Assembly: GCF_017591425.1 (NCBI RefSeq)
Contig: NW_024466599.1
Coordinates: forward strand, 76,240,501-76,304,500
DNA length: 64,000 nucleotides
Source of the DNA: Ochotona curzoniae
Lineage: Eukaryota; Chordata; Mammalia; Lagomorpha; Ochotonidae
Direction of reading: 5' to 3'
Shown here: positions 44,259 through 56,549 of the stretch, piece by piece
How positions within the stretch are numbered: position 1 is the stretch's first letter
Layout of the letters: each line of letters starts with the position of its first letter
The notes under the pieces: generated by a model
Databases searched by the model: none
Told to the model about the DNA's origin: nothing
The model's input: only the letters and a program-made list of their open reading frames with translations
Program-made: the position numbers and the translations under genes

Positions 44259-45754
44259 AATAAAACAAAATGAAATTAATACAGCAATGCAAAGCAGTCG
44301 TGGCTTTGAGGGGTTTAGTAACAGGTAATAGCCACTGTTGGAAAGATTGAGTTCATAGCAACAGGCAGGCAGCCTGGGGCTGTGAGTCGTCTTATGGGGG
44401 GAGATGTGCTGTAGAGAGCAGGTGTTGCGGGGCGTGGCTGGGAGGAGGCAAGGACCGCTTTGTGAATGCCTCAGACTCCCTCGTGAGGAACACACCTGAT
44501 GAATACGCCATCACAGGCAGAATGGGAGAAGAGCAGATCTTCAAGAGCAAAACTCAGGAAGCTGGGAAGCAGAGAACGTCATGTATTTTAACAACTCTCA
44601 TTTGAGCACAAACAAGTAACACACTCAACCAAACAAAATGTTATTTATTTGTTAAACAGGCCCAGTTGGACTGCCACTTGGCAGCACATTTTTCAGGAGT
44701 TAGCTGAAAATTTCTTGTGTGCTTAAAACCATAAGACCAAATTTCTTCCAAAACCCTCAATCCTTTGGACGTTGTTGTAATTTTCCTCAATTAGGTCTAA
44801 TTAGTGTTTCTTCATCTTGCCATATGTAATGTTTGCCGAGCTCGGCTAGGTGATAAATTGCTTTGCTTTACTATTTTGTCCCCAGGCTCTCTGTAAAGAA
44901 AAAAACAAAAAACAAGTACCCTTTTTAATGAAGTAAGGTCCTTCAATGAGGTCAACAATCGAAATAAACCATTAAACAGGAAAGTGTCAGCACGGGAATA
45001 ATTGTGTTTTTATGTTGCAAGTAATGGGGGCGTTGGCACGCTTGTAGAGTTTGTGATTTTGATATTAAAAATATATATCTGACCACATGCCATGTATAGC
45101 ACATATGCCTAAATGCACATTTGTGAGACGCAATCTGCAATTTCATTATCATCTCTCAGAACACGGTGGCAAGAAATCCGTAAATCGTTAAGTTGCTACT
45201 GCTTCCTTTCTGAATGTACCCTGGAACAGAACATTTGGAAACTGTAGTAAAAAGAAGTAGATGAAAAGGACCTAGTGGTAAATACAGGCTTTCTGCTCAT
45301 ATTCATTGGGCATTGGTTTGCATATGCCAGAATCTGCAATGGCTCTGGTGTTTTATGTAAAGTGGGGTAATGTTTGTTGTGCCTAATCCAACCCTCTGGC
45401 AACTCTGTAAATTATCCTAGGTGACTTACATGTTCAATACAAAGGCATTTTGTTTTTAATATTTTCCGTCCACGAATGATTGAATGCATGGAGCCACAGC
45501 CTGTAGATAGGAGGGCCTGACTGTACAGATATTCCATAAATGTAAATGCATTGCGGATGAATGTTGCTTCTCCACATTCTTTGTCTGCCCAGCTGAAGTA
45601 GTGAATGCTTGTCCAGGGCAACCCCTATACTGCTTCAGTTCCCACTGACAACTGAGGTGTGGTCAATGACATTTAATAACCATGGCATTGGATTATTTTA
45701 CTTTCTAGCAAAAGCATGCGGTATAGACAATGTGCTTAAATAGTGCTAACCATT
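44259..45754. other. Unique noncoding sequence, possibly conserved in part
   Basis: No repeat or gene is recognised. 44640-44900 is complex, with paired homeodomain-type sites ('CAATTAGGTCTAATTAGTG' at about 44789-44807) and no repeat features, as is common in developmental enhancers. The rest is unassigned. Confidence 0.35.
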
Positions 45755-46070
45755 GGGCTGAGCACAATGGCTCAATTCACTAAAACCTCCCTTTGCTGGA
45801 GCACTGGGTCCCATAAGGGGGTCGGTTCATGTCTCAGCTGCTTCACTTTCCATCTAGCTCTCTGCCTGCGGCCTGGGAAAGCAATGGAGGATACCCCAAA
45901 GCTTTGGCACCCTACACTCACGTGGGAGACTCAAAAGAAGCTCCTGGCTCTTGGGTTCGGCTTGGCTCTGCTCCAGTCTTTACAGCCATTTGAAGAGTGA
46001 ACCAGTGGCTGGAAGATCTTTCTCTGCAAATCTGATTGACCTTTCCAATTAAAAAACAAACAAACCAAAA
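45755..46070 (+). mobile_element. CSINE, sense, older type
   Basis: 'GGGCTGAGCACAATGGCTCAATTCAC', 'CATCTAGCTCTCTGCCTGCGGCCTGGG', 'CACCCTACACTCACGTGGGAG', 'CAGCCATTTGAAGAGTGAACCAGTGGCTGGAAGATC' and 'CTGATTGACCTTTCCAATTAAAAAAC'. The copy is complete; a TSD is not resolved. It is followed 58 bp later by a younger copy in the same orientation. Confidence 0.92.
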
Positions 46071-46128
46071 AATTTTGAACACTGTGTTAAATATTTTGGA
46101 ACCTGATGATAGATAGAATGGCCACATC

Positions 46129-46463
46129 TGGGCCAGGTGGTGTGGCCTAGTAAGTTCAAGTCCTCACTTTGAACAAGCCGGGATCCCATATAGGCACCGG
46201 TTCTAATCCCGGCAGCTCCACTTCCCATCCAGCTCCCTGCTTGTGGCCTGGGAAATCAGTCAAGGACGGCCCAGAGCCTTGGGACCCTGCACCCATGTGG
46301 GATATCTGGAAGAAGTTCCTGGATCCTGGCTTTGGATCGGCATAGCATCGGCCATTGCGCTCACTTGGGGAGTGGATCATTGGATGGAAGATCTTCCTCT
46401 CTGTCTCTCCTCCTCTCTGTACATCTGACTTTCCAATAAATAAATCAATCTTAAAAAAAAAAA
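46129..46463 (+). mobile_element. Pika-type CSINE, sense, 14-bp TSD
   Basis: 'GGGCCAGGTGGTGTGGCCTAG', 'GGTTCTAATCCCGGCAGCTCC', 'CACCCATGTGGGATATCTGGAAG', 'GCGCTCACTTGGGGAGTGGATCATTGGATGG' and the tail 'GACTTTCCAATAAATAAATC' plus A run. Direct repeats AGAATGGCCACATC (46115-46128) and AGAATGGCCATATC (46464-46477) differ at one base. Confidence 0.95.
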
Positions 46464-47589
46464 AGAATGGCCATATCCCAGGTGAATTGCTGCGACACAG
46501 AGGTTTGTGGGTACTGTTAAGTTAGTGATATTGAGATGCCTGTGCCCAGTGTAGTCGCAAGCGCCCCAACAATGAAGGTGAGGAGGAGGAAGCGACAAGC
46601 TGGGAGAAGAGAAGTGTGAGTACCGAGGTTGGATTCATCTAATGGCTCAAGTCAAGGAATGTGGGTGGTCCCTAAAACCTAGGAATGTGAGGCACCTGAT
46701 TCTTCCCAGGCTCTCAGGGGGTAAGTAGACCTGTTGACATATCTAGATTATGATGCCATTTAGTGAAACTGATTGCAGACCTCGAGAGCCCTGCTCTGCC
46801 AAGCCACCTAAGCTCGTAGTGTTTTGTGAAGGAAGCCACAGAAAACTACTACAGTGAGCCACAGGAAAGGCATGTAAGAGTATTCGGTGTGCAAATAATA
46901 AATGAACAACTTAAAAGTTTAGAAGTACAAATGTGTTGATTGTATTTAGGAATTTTGGGAAACAATAAAAAAGGACTAAAGCAGAGATGGAAACCTGGAA
47001 GATGGAGATGAACTGAGAATGTTGAAGAAATGGAAAACTTTCAGAGACTGGGGCAGGATTAAGAAATCTGATGGGTGGATGCGCATTGTGGCACAGTGTG
47101 TTCAACCATTGTTTAGGATGCCTGCCCGCCGTGCTGATCACCTCTCTGGAGGCCCGTGGCAGATCAGGCAGCCATCACCAGAAGCAAAATAGACACACAG
47201 TGTCACACATGAAACACACAGATATGAACAAATGAATAATTATAAGGGTATAAGACAGAGAAAAGGTCAAGGAATGGATGCTCAGGTTATGAGAATTGGG
47301 GAATATATATTGGTTTCAAAAAACAATCCTTTGGTTGACACAGGGTTTATTCAATGCAAGGTGGCTACATAGCACGAATAGAGAAGAGTCCCTGTGAAAT
47401 GCAGAGGTTAGTACATTTATGGTACAAAGAGCCCATCTGAAGTTTCATCCAATGCGCAGTTGTACAAAAGGATGCAGGATAAGATTAAAAGACTGCAAAT
47501 AAATACAAGAAAATGAAGGCAATTTGATAGAATGATTAAAGATGTCTCCACGTCTACAAGAACAGGTAAATATACTATCTTTAGAAATG
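46464..47589. other. Unassigned noncoding sequence
   Basis: A short piece at 47074-47140 ('GATGGGTGGATGCGCATTGTGGCACAGTG') may be the head of a decayed CSINE. Otherwise nothing is recognised. Confidence 0.4.
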
Positions 47590-47885
47590 TATTTATTTTT
47601 ACTTTTAAAAACCAGAATTTACAGAGAGAGGAGAGATAGAGATTCTCTGTCTGCTAGTTCACTTTCCAGATGGCTGCAATGGCCAGGGTTGAGCTGATCA
47701 GAGGCTAGAAGCTTCTTCCTCATCTGTTGCCTGGCTGTCAGTGCACAAGATCTTGGGCCATTCTGAACTACTTTCCCAAGCCATAAGCAGGGAGCTGGAT
47801 GAGAAATATAGCAGCCAGGACATGAACCAGCTCTCATATGGATGCCTGTCCTGCAGGTGGAGGATTAGCTTGTTTGCCACCATGC
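47590..47885 (-). mobile_element. CSINE, antisense
   Basis: 'ATTTATTTTTACTTTTAAAAACCAG', 'ACAGAGAGAGGAGAGATAGAGATTCTC', 'GGCTGCAATGGCCAGGGTTGAGCTGATC', 'AAGCCATAAGCAGGGAGCTGGATGAG' and 'GGAGGATTAGCTTGTTTGCCACCATGCTG'. Full-length, diverged. Confidence 0.9.
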
Positions 47886-49720
47886 TGAAACCAAACATAC
47901 AATTCACAAGTGACTATGATTCATTGATTTTTCTTTGTATTTCTCATCTGTTATCACACAAAATACAAAATTACACTCAGTTTTAGAGAGGACACACCAG
48001 AATCTTTGGGATAAGGACGTATTTGCTGAAATTAGGAACACTGGGGTGCTTCCTCTATTTGCATAGATAACGTCACAGCTCATTGGCTCCAGAATAGTAC
48101 ATAGAAATGAAACAAATCATATGAGGTAATAAGCAGAGTTCTTACATACCTCACACTGACTTGCTCTACTAACACCTTCTGTTGGTATGTGTGTCATGAT
48201 CCGTAAACCACACCAGGTTCTTCCATTAGTAATTTTTTGCATGAAAAAGCATATGATGAATTATGAAGTCCAAATGCAGATTTTAGATCCTGCTAGGTGA
48301 AATGAATAACAGAGGCTTAGAGTATGGTGGTTGGTTGAAGGTGTGGGTCAGGAATACTCTTGCTGGGGCTCATCGGCCTCTTGAGTTTTGCATCACGTAA
48401 AGGCATTTATAATGGAGAAAATGGAATTGATTTCATAAATCTTTCCTGGCTTTTTAGTTGCTATGGAGAAACTTCAACAACATACTTGATAAACAGAATC
48501 ATTTAAGTAGCAATGAACTTTGGGATCAAGCAAGCAGTAATCAAGAGTGCTAACATTTGATCCCTGGTCCAAAAAAAAAAAAATGTTAGAGATATTGGAG
48601 ATACAAGTAGTCACAGTGACAGATCAGCTTTGTAAATCTAAAATCTTGGCTCATTGGTGGCTTTTTATGCATCTCACAGGACATTTTTTTAAGCAGACTC
48701 ATAATGCCAACTGAAAAGTATCATTTTTTGATTGGTAAAAAGATGAAATACTTTTGTATTAAGCAAAGGCAATATATCACACACATTAAAATGTATGAAT
48801 GTTAAATATATTTATATAGCTGCAACTTAGGTTGAATTACTGCTTCATCGAACTATACTAAAAATGCAATAAAAAGGTAAATGAGTTCATGATATTTGAT
48901 GGGATATGCTTATGAATTTCCTAGGATTCATTTCATAACTTTTGAGATAGGGAGGAAATTAATAGTTGTCCATTATCTTCACCTTATTTTAGAAAATCTT
49001 CTGAGTCTTCTGATTGTCAGCAAACTGGTTTCAATGATCCATGATTATTAAATCATTTATTTGATTCCAGATCCTGTTGGGAAGTGGAATGAATTGTTAC
49101 GCAGGCAATGGTATTTCAGGACTTCTTGGGGTAAACTTAATTTAAGCTCGAAATTTTAGCACACCGCTTAGAGCTTTATGCCACTTACTCGCAATGGCTT
49201 ATGCCAAAGATAGATACGTTTATCCAAGCTATTCTTTCTTTGAGAAGCTCTGATGTGTTATTTCATGTTATTAGGACTGAAGTGGATAAATTTAACAGAA
49301 ATTAAAGTCTAGTGACAGCATATTTCAAAGATCTACCTGAGAATAGTAAATTTACCTGAACTTCAAAACAAAATGTCTAAGATTTTCTCTTGTACTTAAG
49401 TAAAGAATAATAGTGATTTTGTACTATTGGTATCAGCGTGTAAGCCTCTTCAATTGCTTAAAATCTCTAGAACCCCAAATAATTCTGATTATTCATACAA
49501 GCCTTATAATTGTCTCAATAGGAGGCAATTATATGTGAAGAAGGTGGTGTTTTTTCTCCATTTATAGGTGATGCTCAGAATGGCTTATTCGTTTTCTAAG
49601 ATTTCAAGTTGAAGTTGAGCTTAGAGAGTTTAAACTGTGTAGGACCATATTTCATAACCTGATTTATTTCCACTAGAGACATTATTTTATAAAAGCAAGA
49701 TAACATTAAATGATTGTGCG

Positions 49721-49752
<32 letters not shown>

Positions 49753-50461
49753 AGCTCGTTATTTTTTGAAGTACTTTTTGATCACACCCAACAATACAAG
49801 TGTAAACTCTTGGTACTAGCACTTTCATAGTGAGCTAAAAGTTGAACAATCCTATGCTTCTAAGAATTTTATCACAAATGTTTTAAAAAAATTCAGGTGA
49901 GGTTATTTAGAGTGGTCAAAATGTGTAAAATATTTGTTCGAGTGTGTTAGAAAGCCAAGATTCATGGAAGAACAGAACAGCTTCGAATCCGTCCGCTTTT
50001 CCCTGCACCGTGGCTGAAATATTTAGCTTTGTCCTCAGCATACAGATTAAGCAGAGCTCACCGAGGTTGGGATCCAGAGCCCATAAAGGAGGAACAGCCC
50101 TGGGAAGCACCAAGGTTTCTAGGGAAACCATAGAGGGAAGAAGTAAATGCATCATAATTTTGGGGATAAAACCAAAGTTGAGATGAGAAGATAATTTGTC
50201 ATTTTCGACAAATCCAAAAAGATAGTTTAAGAGGCTAATATGAATAATAAACACTTGCAAGACTGAAAGTGAAGAAAATCATTCAAAACAAACATGAAAA
50301 TGGCAGAATGGATTATCACTGTCTCTATTTGACTACAGATATTGCAGATACTATGTAGCAAGGCTTTACACATGCGATTATGCTAATCTATTCAGAATTT
50401 CTTTAGTATGAGTACAAGTACAGAATTTGAATCATCCTATGCTTATTAAAACTTGAATTCA
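47886..50461. other. AT-rich unassigned sequence
   Basis: About 2.6 kb in which I recognise no gene or interspersed repeat apart from a (CA)n run at 49725-49752 and a poly-A at 48570-48582. The 114-codon minus ORF at 49916-50260 has no recognisable family. Confidence 0.45.
49725..49752. repeat. (CA)n microsatellite
   Basis: About 14 CA units preceded by GCGCATA. Confidence 0.95.
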
Positions 50462-50790
50462 TGGGCTTGGTGCAATGGCTACATTGCTAAATGGCTAAAT
50501 CTTCACTATATGGCTGCCAGTGTGTGCCCCAGCTGTTCTACTTCGCATCCAGGTTCCTGCTCATGACCTGGCAAAGCAGTGGAGGATGACCCACAGCCTT
50601 GGGACCCTGCACCAGCTTGAGAGGCCTGGAAGAAGCTCCTGGTTCCTGGCTTCAAATTGATTTTGCTCCAACCCTTGTGGCTACCTAGGAAGTGAATCAG
50701 CAGATGGAAGATCTTTTGCTCTGTCTCTCTTTTCTCTCCATAAATCTGATCTACCTTTCCAATAAAAGTAAATAAATCTTAAGGGAAAAA
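50462..50790 (+). mobile_element. CSINE, sense
   Basis: 'GGGCTTGGTGCAATGGCTACATTGC', 'GTTCCTGCTCATGACCTGGCAAAGCAGTGGAGGATGACCC', 'CTTGGGACCCTGCACCAGC', 'GGCTACCTAGGAAGTGAATCAGCAGATGG' and 'CTACCTTTCCAATAAAAGTAAATAAATC' are in order. The flanking octamer CTTGAATT (50452-50459 and 50798-50805) is a weak TSD candidate. Confidence 0.92.
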
Positions 50791-50826
50791 AACACCCTTG
50801 AATTGATCATAGAAAACCTTCTTGTG

Positions 50827-51140
50827 GAGGCTGGCCATGGCTATAGATGGATTAAGCTGCTTTCTCTGGCATTGACATCCCATGCCAGAGCATCAGTTCA
50901 AGCACAGAGTGCCAGGCTTTCAATCTAGTTTAGCTAACAAGCTTGGAAAATTAGCAGAAGATGATGTAAGTACCTTAGTCTCTGGCACCCACATGGGAGG
51001 CCTGGGTGAAGTTCCAGGCTCCTGAATTTCATCTGACCCAGATCCAACCATTGTGAACTTGGAGTAGCAAGCCAGCAGATGAAAGATCTCTTGCTCCCTC
51101 CCTTTCAATTACATAATAGAAATCTTTTTGTTTTTTAAAG
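50827..51140 (+). mobile_element. CSINE, sense, second of a tandem pair
   Basis: 'GGCTGGCCATGGCTATAGATGGATTAAGC', 'GACATCCCATGCCAGAGCATCAGTTC', 'GGCACCCACATGGGAGGCCTGGGTGAAGTTCC' and 'AGCAAGCCAGCAGATGAAAGATCTCTTGC', with a short A-poor tail. Same orientation as the copy just upstream. Confidence 0.88.
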
Positions 51141-51839
51141 GAAATCTGCTCAAGAAGAAAACGATGAACTGAAATTAATTTGTTTTTTTCTGTCAGTTGC
51201 AGAGATAATGAAAGGGATTGCACTGTTGTTAGATACCAACATCTGATAGGCACCTCCAGTGGGAAACATTACAGGCTACTGTCTGTCATGGATGTCCATG
51301 CAAAAGGCTAAAATAATAACAAAAACAACTCCGTAGTGTACCAACAATAATACACAGTGCTCATGCTGTGTTTATAAATAATTAGTGCAATTTTAAAATA
51401 GGCAACAAGAGAATGTGTAAATGACCATTTTTTTAAACAGTAAACCAAAAAAGCTAGACAAAATTAAAGCACATTTATTATCTGAATAAACCCATAGTAG
51501 TAAACTAAGGGTAAGATACATTTTTATTCACTTCATATTGGTCAAATAAAACTTACAGCCCAAACTACGCATCATGGTAAATCCCTGCAAACTTTTATTT
51601 TGAGATCAGGAATGAGACGAAAATGACTTCTAGTTTTATGTCTTTCTAACGCTGTCTAAAAGGTTGTACAGAGCACAATACGTAATAAAACATTCTAGGG
51701 GTGTAAGGGAAGGAATTTAAGTCTCCTGATGGTAAGGCACATGTACAAAATGATACACTGAAAATTCATAAGTTAATTTGAAATTCATAAGTGAATTATT
51801 GAAATTCATAAGTTAATTTGGCAAAACTTCTGTGCAGTT
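51141..51839. other. AT-rich unassigned sequence with local repeats
   Basis: Contains a small direct-repeat cluster at about 51762-51825 in which AATTCATAAGT recurs three times with TTAATTTG or GAATTATTG between. Otherwise unassigned; the end may belong to the L1 that follows. Confidence 0.5.
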
Positions 51840-52435
51840 AGCCACAGTCTAAAAAGGGTGCAGATAACTCTCTCGATTGGTTTGGATATGAAATTGACCC
51901 AAACGCCTAACAACTGTTGAACAGATAAAGAAAAATGTGGCACACACAGAGAGACATACACACCATGGAGTACTAGTCAGCCACCAGCAAGAATGAAATC
52001 TTGTCTTCTGCAATGATAGAACCAATTGTAAACCATTATGTGTAGTGAGATAAGCCATTCTCAAAAATAAAAATATCGTATGTTTTCTTTGATCTGTGAC
52101 AACTAATACACAGTGTTCAAAAGTATAATCTTTGTAAGCAAAATGAATATCTTGGAATTTGATCACTTTCACAGCATTGGTCTATGCTTCTAAAGAATAG
52201 TAGGATTTGCATTTTTTCCCTTTCTCTGTTATTTCTTTATATCCTTACTTATTGGGATATTATGCTTGTGATTGGCATGCAAAATTAAAATGGGCCAGTG
52301 CAATAATTAGGAGGAAAAGGGAGAAGGAATTACAGAAGGAGGAGGGGTGGGATGGGAGGAGTCCCTATGTTTCTTACACTGTATTGTGACATGTGAAATG
52401 TATTCACTTTCTATAAATAAATACAGTTTTCAAAA
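51840..52435 (+). mobile_element. LINE-1 3' UTR, sense, polyadenylated end
   Basis: 'GACCCAAACGCCTAACAACTG', 'AATGTGGCACACACAG', 'ACCATGGAGTACTAGTCAGCCACCAGCAAGAATGAAATCTTG' and 'GTAGTGAGATAAGCCATTCTC' are the standard sequence of phrases at the L1 3' end. A G-rich tract follows (52335-52360: GGAGGAGGGGTGGGATGGGAGG), then 'AATAAATACAG'. No ORF2 lies directly upstream, so it is 5' truncated. Confidence 0.88.
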
Positions 52436-52599
52436 GCGATTTACGTTTTATCAAATAGAAATTTTAATGAAAATTGAGTTTGCAAAAGACATCAAATAGC
52501 TGATATTCAATTTAGAAAAATGTGCTAAAGGGAGCTATAATTTATCATTATAAATTAAATTATGCCTACATATATGAGCTCATACGCTGTGTTTATGAA

Positions 52600-54100
52600 C
52601 TGGATAAGTCGATATTATAAAGACTATGATCCCATTCTGATATATAGATTAAACTGAATTCTAATAAAACTCTAACATTTGTACTGAAATGCAAAGCAAC
52701 TTGTGACAAGTTGAACAAGTGGGAGGACTTACTTGACTTGAAGGGAGCACTCAGCATAAAGCCAGCAGGCAATTCAATATACTTTAGCTCAAGGATAGGT
52801 ACAGACACATATAGAAAAGTAGTTCTCATACATAGATGCTGGCTTATACAATTCTGATTTATGGCAAACAAAATTGTTAATGACGATTTCTTCATCAAAA
52901 AGGTTCTGAATTAATTGGTTATCCAGACTGAAGAGCATGAATTTTGACCCTACTTCTCATCAGACACAAAACCCAGTTTCAAGGAAATTTCAGATCTACA
53001 TGTAAATGATAAGCACTGCAGCTTCCAGAAGATAAACTAGTTTCATAATCTCCAGGTAGAGAATATTCATTAAACACAGCACAACAACACACTAATTATA
53101 AAGGATAAAGTGAACTACATTAAAACTAAGGACTTACACACATCCAAATACCCTATTAGGAAGATCGCATTTGCATCATTTGTCAGTAACAATGATCTTA
53201 CATGTGGCAAAAAAAGACAGTTCAACAAAAAGTTGGGACCTCATAAGGCAAAATACCCAAGTGTTCCCTAATCGTATGAAAAAGCTCCAAACTCATTGTT
53301 CATAGAGATCCTAAATAAGATGACCTTGTTCTTCCAGCACATTGCTACAATTGTGAAGGCTGACAGCACCAGCTGCTTGTAAGAACACCAACAGAAGGAC
53401 TGGAAAGTTGCTGTTTAGCTTTAAGGAGAGCAAATTACTGCAACTGTTTTGGAAACCTAACAGGACAGAAAAAGCTGAATGCATGCTTAATCTGAAACTC
53501 AGCCATGGCAATCCCGATTTTATAGTCATCAGAACCAGGCACAAAAATATGTGCAGAAATGTTTCTATTGCCGTATTAGTTCTCTCTCTCTCTCTCTCTC
53601 TCTTTTTTTTCTTTTGCGTGGCAAATGGCTTCCTAAGTGTAGCGGTTAATGATCTCAAGCATTGCTTATTGCCGTATGGTTCAGGAATCAGGGTGCAGCT
53701 CCTCTGGCTCTCCTGCTACTCAAGGTGACCCTGAGGTCCTCTCTGAAGCCTGGGAGGATCTGATCCCAAGATCACTCACTGTGTATCCAGTTCCTTTTGG
53801 GTTATCTGAGGCATGCTCACTCCTTTGCCATGGTGCATCTGCATCGGGCAATTTACAACACAGTGGTTGACTTTTCTCAGTGGGAGATCAACCGGCAAGA
53901 GTAATGACGATAATGTCACAGTCCTGTTGCAGGAAATTACATGACAGCATCAATTTCAGAGCTTTTTCAGAACTGTTGGCCACATTATATTATTCAAAAT
54001 AACCCCCAATTGAAAAGAGACTAGTGGGAATATCGTATTGCTGGACACAACAGCAAACAAAACTTTCACAAATAACGCTGGGCATAACAAGTTGAAAACA
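52600..54100 (+). mobile_element. LINE-1 ORF2 3' part and downstream, sense, decayed
   Basis: Weakly preserved phrases of the ORF2 C-terminal region occur in order: 'GATAAACTAGTTTCATAATC', 'AAAGTGAACTACATTAAAACTAAGG' (human L1 'GACTACATCAAACTA'), then 'TATTCAAAATAACCCCCAATTG' near 54000. The frame is heavily broken. It contains a (TC)n tract at 53580-53604 and possibly an unrecognised insertion at 53640-53870. Confidence 0.6.
53580..53614. repeat. (TC)n/poly-T tract
   Basis: A TC dinucleotide run passes into a T run (to about 53614), within decayed L1. Confidence 0.9.
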
Positions 54101-54399
54101 AACAAATAGTCCTGTATTTTCTACAATATAATAAGCAGAACCTAACACAGCTAGCTTCTTGGATTTATCTTGTTGAAAAAGGGAAACGTGTGTAAAGAGG
54201 CAGAAATGGATGTTGGCAATCTATTTCTCAGCATATATGGTGATAAAGGTCCACACCATTAACTCAAATCTGTTTTACATAAATACACAAATCCATGCAT
54301 GTGTAAAAGCGTGTGCACACAGACACAAACACAAACCCACACCAGCTCTTCAGAAGTTTGAGGAAAACACAGCATCTCGCCGCAACTCAGTACCTGGAT
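54101..54399. other. Unassigned spacer
   Basis: Contains a short imperfect ACACAAAC-type stretch near 54316-54340. No gene. Confidence 0.4.
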
Positions 54400-54640
54400 A
54401 ATAGGATCTGAATCTGGACTCCAACCTCCTGCTACTATAGACCCTGGGAGGCTGCAGGGGATGCTGGAGTTACCAGGTCACTGCCATGTACGTGGAAGAC
54501 CCAACAGAGTTCCCAGCACTGGCTGCACTGGGCTGCAGCCTGCTCAGTTCTTTTCACAAGCATTTGGGAGGGAAGCAGCACATGAAAGACCTCTTTCTGG
54601 TTCCTTTTCTCTCTGCCTCTCACATGAACAGTTAAAATAT
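54400..54640 (+). mobile_element. Old CSINE, sense, partial
   Basis: 'CCAACCTCCTGCTACTATAGACCCTGGGAGGCTGCAGGGGATG', 'CATGTACGTGGAAGACCCAACAGAGTTCCC', 'GGGCTGCAGCCTGCTCAG' and 'GCATTTGGGAGGGAAGCAGCACATGAAAGACC' follow the middle and 3' half of the older C-repeat. The head is missing. Confidence 0.7.
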
Positions 54641-56091
54641 ATTACATGTTTCACGAGCACACTGATGTGTCTGTGTTTATGCAATTTCATTAAAGTGTTT
54701 ATTTAGGAATTAATTCTATAACGCTCTAGTGAAGCCATGCTGTTTGCAGTCTAAGACATCATTACATCTGACACTTAGACAACTTAGCAAGGTTTCACAT
54801 TAGTAATTCGACCGAGTTGGAATTTGAGATGTGTGTCTGCAGTACCATTTCTCCTAGCTCATTATTCATTTTTTTTTAAAATCATTATCCCCAGGACTCG
54901 CGGGTATTCCAAAATATTGAGACTGAAAGCTCCCTTGAGACTGCAAATTTAACAAGAAAAAGTGTCGCAGGTGTGATTTCTGTGGAACTTGCTTTCTATG
55001 GAACATGAAAGAAGAGAAAGCTTCACATCCCTGATTTGCATCCAAGAGCAGACAGGAGAGGAAAGGGCAGTGGTTCTTAAGAGGGCAGACTCCAGGCTCT
55101 GGCCCAAAATGCCCTAGAGACAAATGCAGTCTACACAAGATTCAGAGACTTAGCAGGAGTGGAGAGCATGCAGTGAGATGAGACACGGAGGGGCTGGGAC
55201 TGCTGACCAGTGAGACAAGGAAGACATCAAATACTGAGATGGCAGATGCCACAGGACAACTGAAGATGTAGAGTGACTAAATTGCAAGAATAGAAATAAA
55301 ATCTCAGTTCCTTCCTTGGCATTGAGAGGCACAGGATACCCACTCAGATGGAGAAAAATGTTTGTTCTCCAGGAAGGAAGAATCAGGAAGGAGCTGTATA
55401 CCTTGGTGATGCAGATGCAGTGTGAGTCTCTTTGGAGTCAAGGTTATAACTCCATGTGAGGCAAAGCCGCAGAGCAGCAACGGGGCACTGTCTAGTCAGT
55501 TGACTGGCATGGAAAATTGCGGCTACATCAAGTTTTGGCATTCTGCAGAGGGGAACTGAGCCCAGTGCTGAAGCGAGTCACTCAGGCTAAGGCATGGCTA
55601 CTGGTGGAGAAACTTGTGTTTACCAGGCTTTCCCGAGGGGAATGGATTTCCTGGCTCTGTAACAGGACCAGTGAGAAAGCTGCATTTCACAAAGTCCTCA
55701 GAGCTGCGATCTGACACCCAGCTGCCCCACATGCAGGTAACCTGCTGGGAGCTTTCATTTCTGCACTGCTGGTTGTCTCACTTCTCCCTCCATCTTAACT
55801 TCTAACCGTGTGATCCCTCTGTCACCCAAGATTTATTCAAGTATCAAGGTGTAATATTCTTCATGGGTACAAATAGTGAATTCAAAGAATTAATCAAATG
55901 TTATTTTCAGAGCAATTGCCTAGGACAAGCAGCTGATAGAGCTTTCAAGGTTACTATAACAATAAATGCTTCATATACATATTTTATATGGGAGGAATAT
56001 TATAGATGAGGATAATATATCTGGTGAGAAGGGAACGTTTCTCTAATATGACTTATTATAACCACAGCTTTGAATTGCTACAAAATAACAG
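54641..56091. other. Unique noncoding sequence
   Basis: No gene or repeat family is recognised over about 1.45 kb. 54700-54850 is complex, with an 'AGTAATTCG' motif, and resembles unique sequence rather than repeat. Confidence 0.4.
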
Positions 56092-56362
56092 CCTTGGGGG
56101 TTGATGTTGCGGCATATCAAGCTGAAATGCAGTATTGACATCCCCTAAGGGTGCTAGTTCTAGTCCCAGGTGCTCTACTTTTGGTCCAGCTCCCTTAAAA
56201 ATGCACCTGGGTGAAAAGTGGAAAGTAATCCCAGCCAGGTCCACCCCTGGCTATTGCAGCCCTGTTGGAGGAGCAAACCAGTAGATGCAAGAGCTCTCTC
56301 TCTCTGTCTCTGTCTCTTTATCTGCAACTGCCTTTAAGATAAATAAAGCTTAAAAAGCAGGT
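56092..56362 (+). mobile_element. Old CSINE, sense
   Basis: 'TTGATGTTGCGGCATATCAAGCTGAAATGCAGTATTGACATCCCC', 'GGTGCTAGTTCTAGTCCC', 'TGCTCTACTTTTGGTCCAGCTCCC', 'CCTGGCTATTGCAGCCCTGTTGGAGGAGCAAACCAGTAGATGCAAG' and 'AAGATAAATAAAGC'. This is a distinct older subfamily with a shortened middle. Confidence 0.82.
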
Positions 56363-56549
56363 TCAATACCTGTAGGTGAAATTGCGTGGAGCAGTCAAGA
56401 TGGCTACTGAGAAGACAACACCTTTGCCTGTACAGTTTTCCCATCTAGGATGCCCTTAAGAGTTATCAGCAAACTTTTTTGTACATACAAATCTTAATAA
56501 ATAGTTTCTGCCAGAGAGCCTTGGAGAACCATGTGTGCTTCTTTATATA
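56363..56549. other. Unassigned spacer
   Basis: Short unique-looking stretch; no gene. Confidence 0.4.

Noticed and set aside
47074..47140. Possible CSINE head
   Set aside because: Only a short similarity to the head and no body or tail, so it is not listed as an element.
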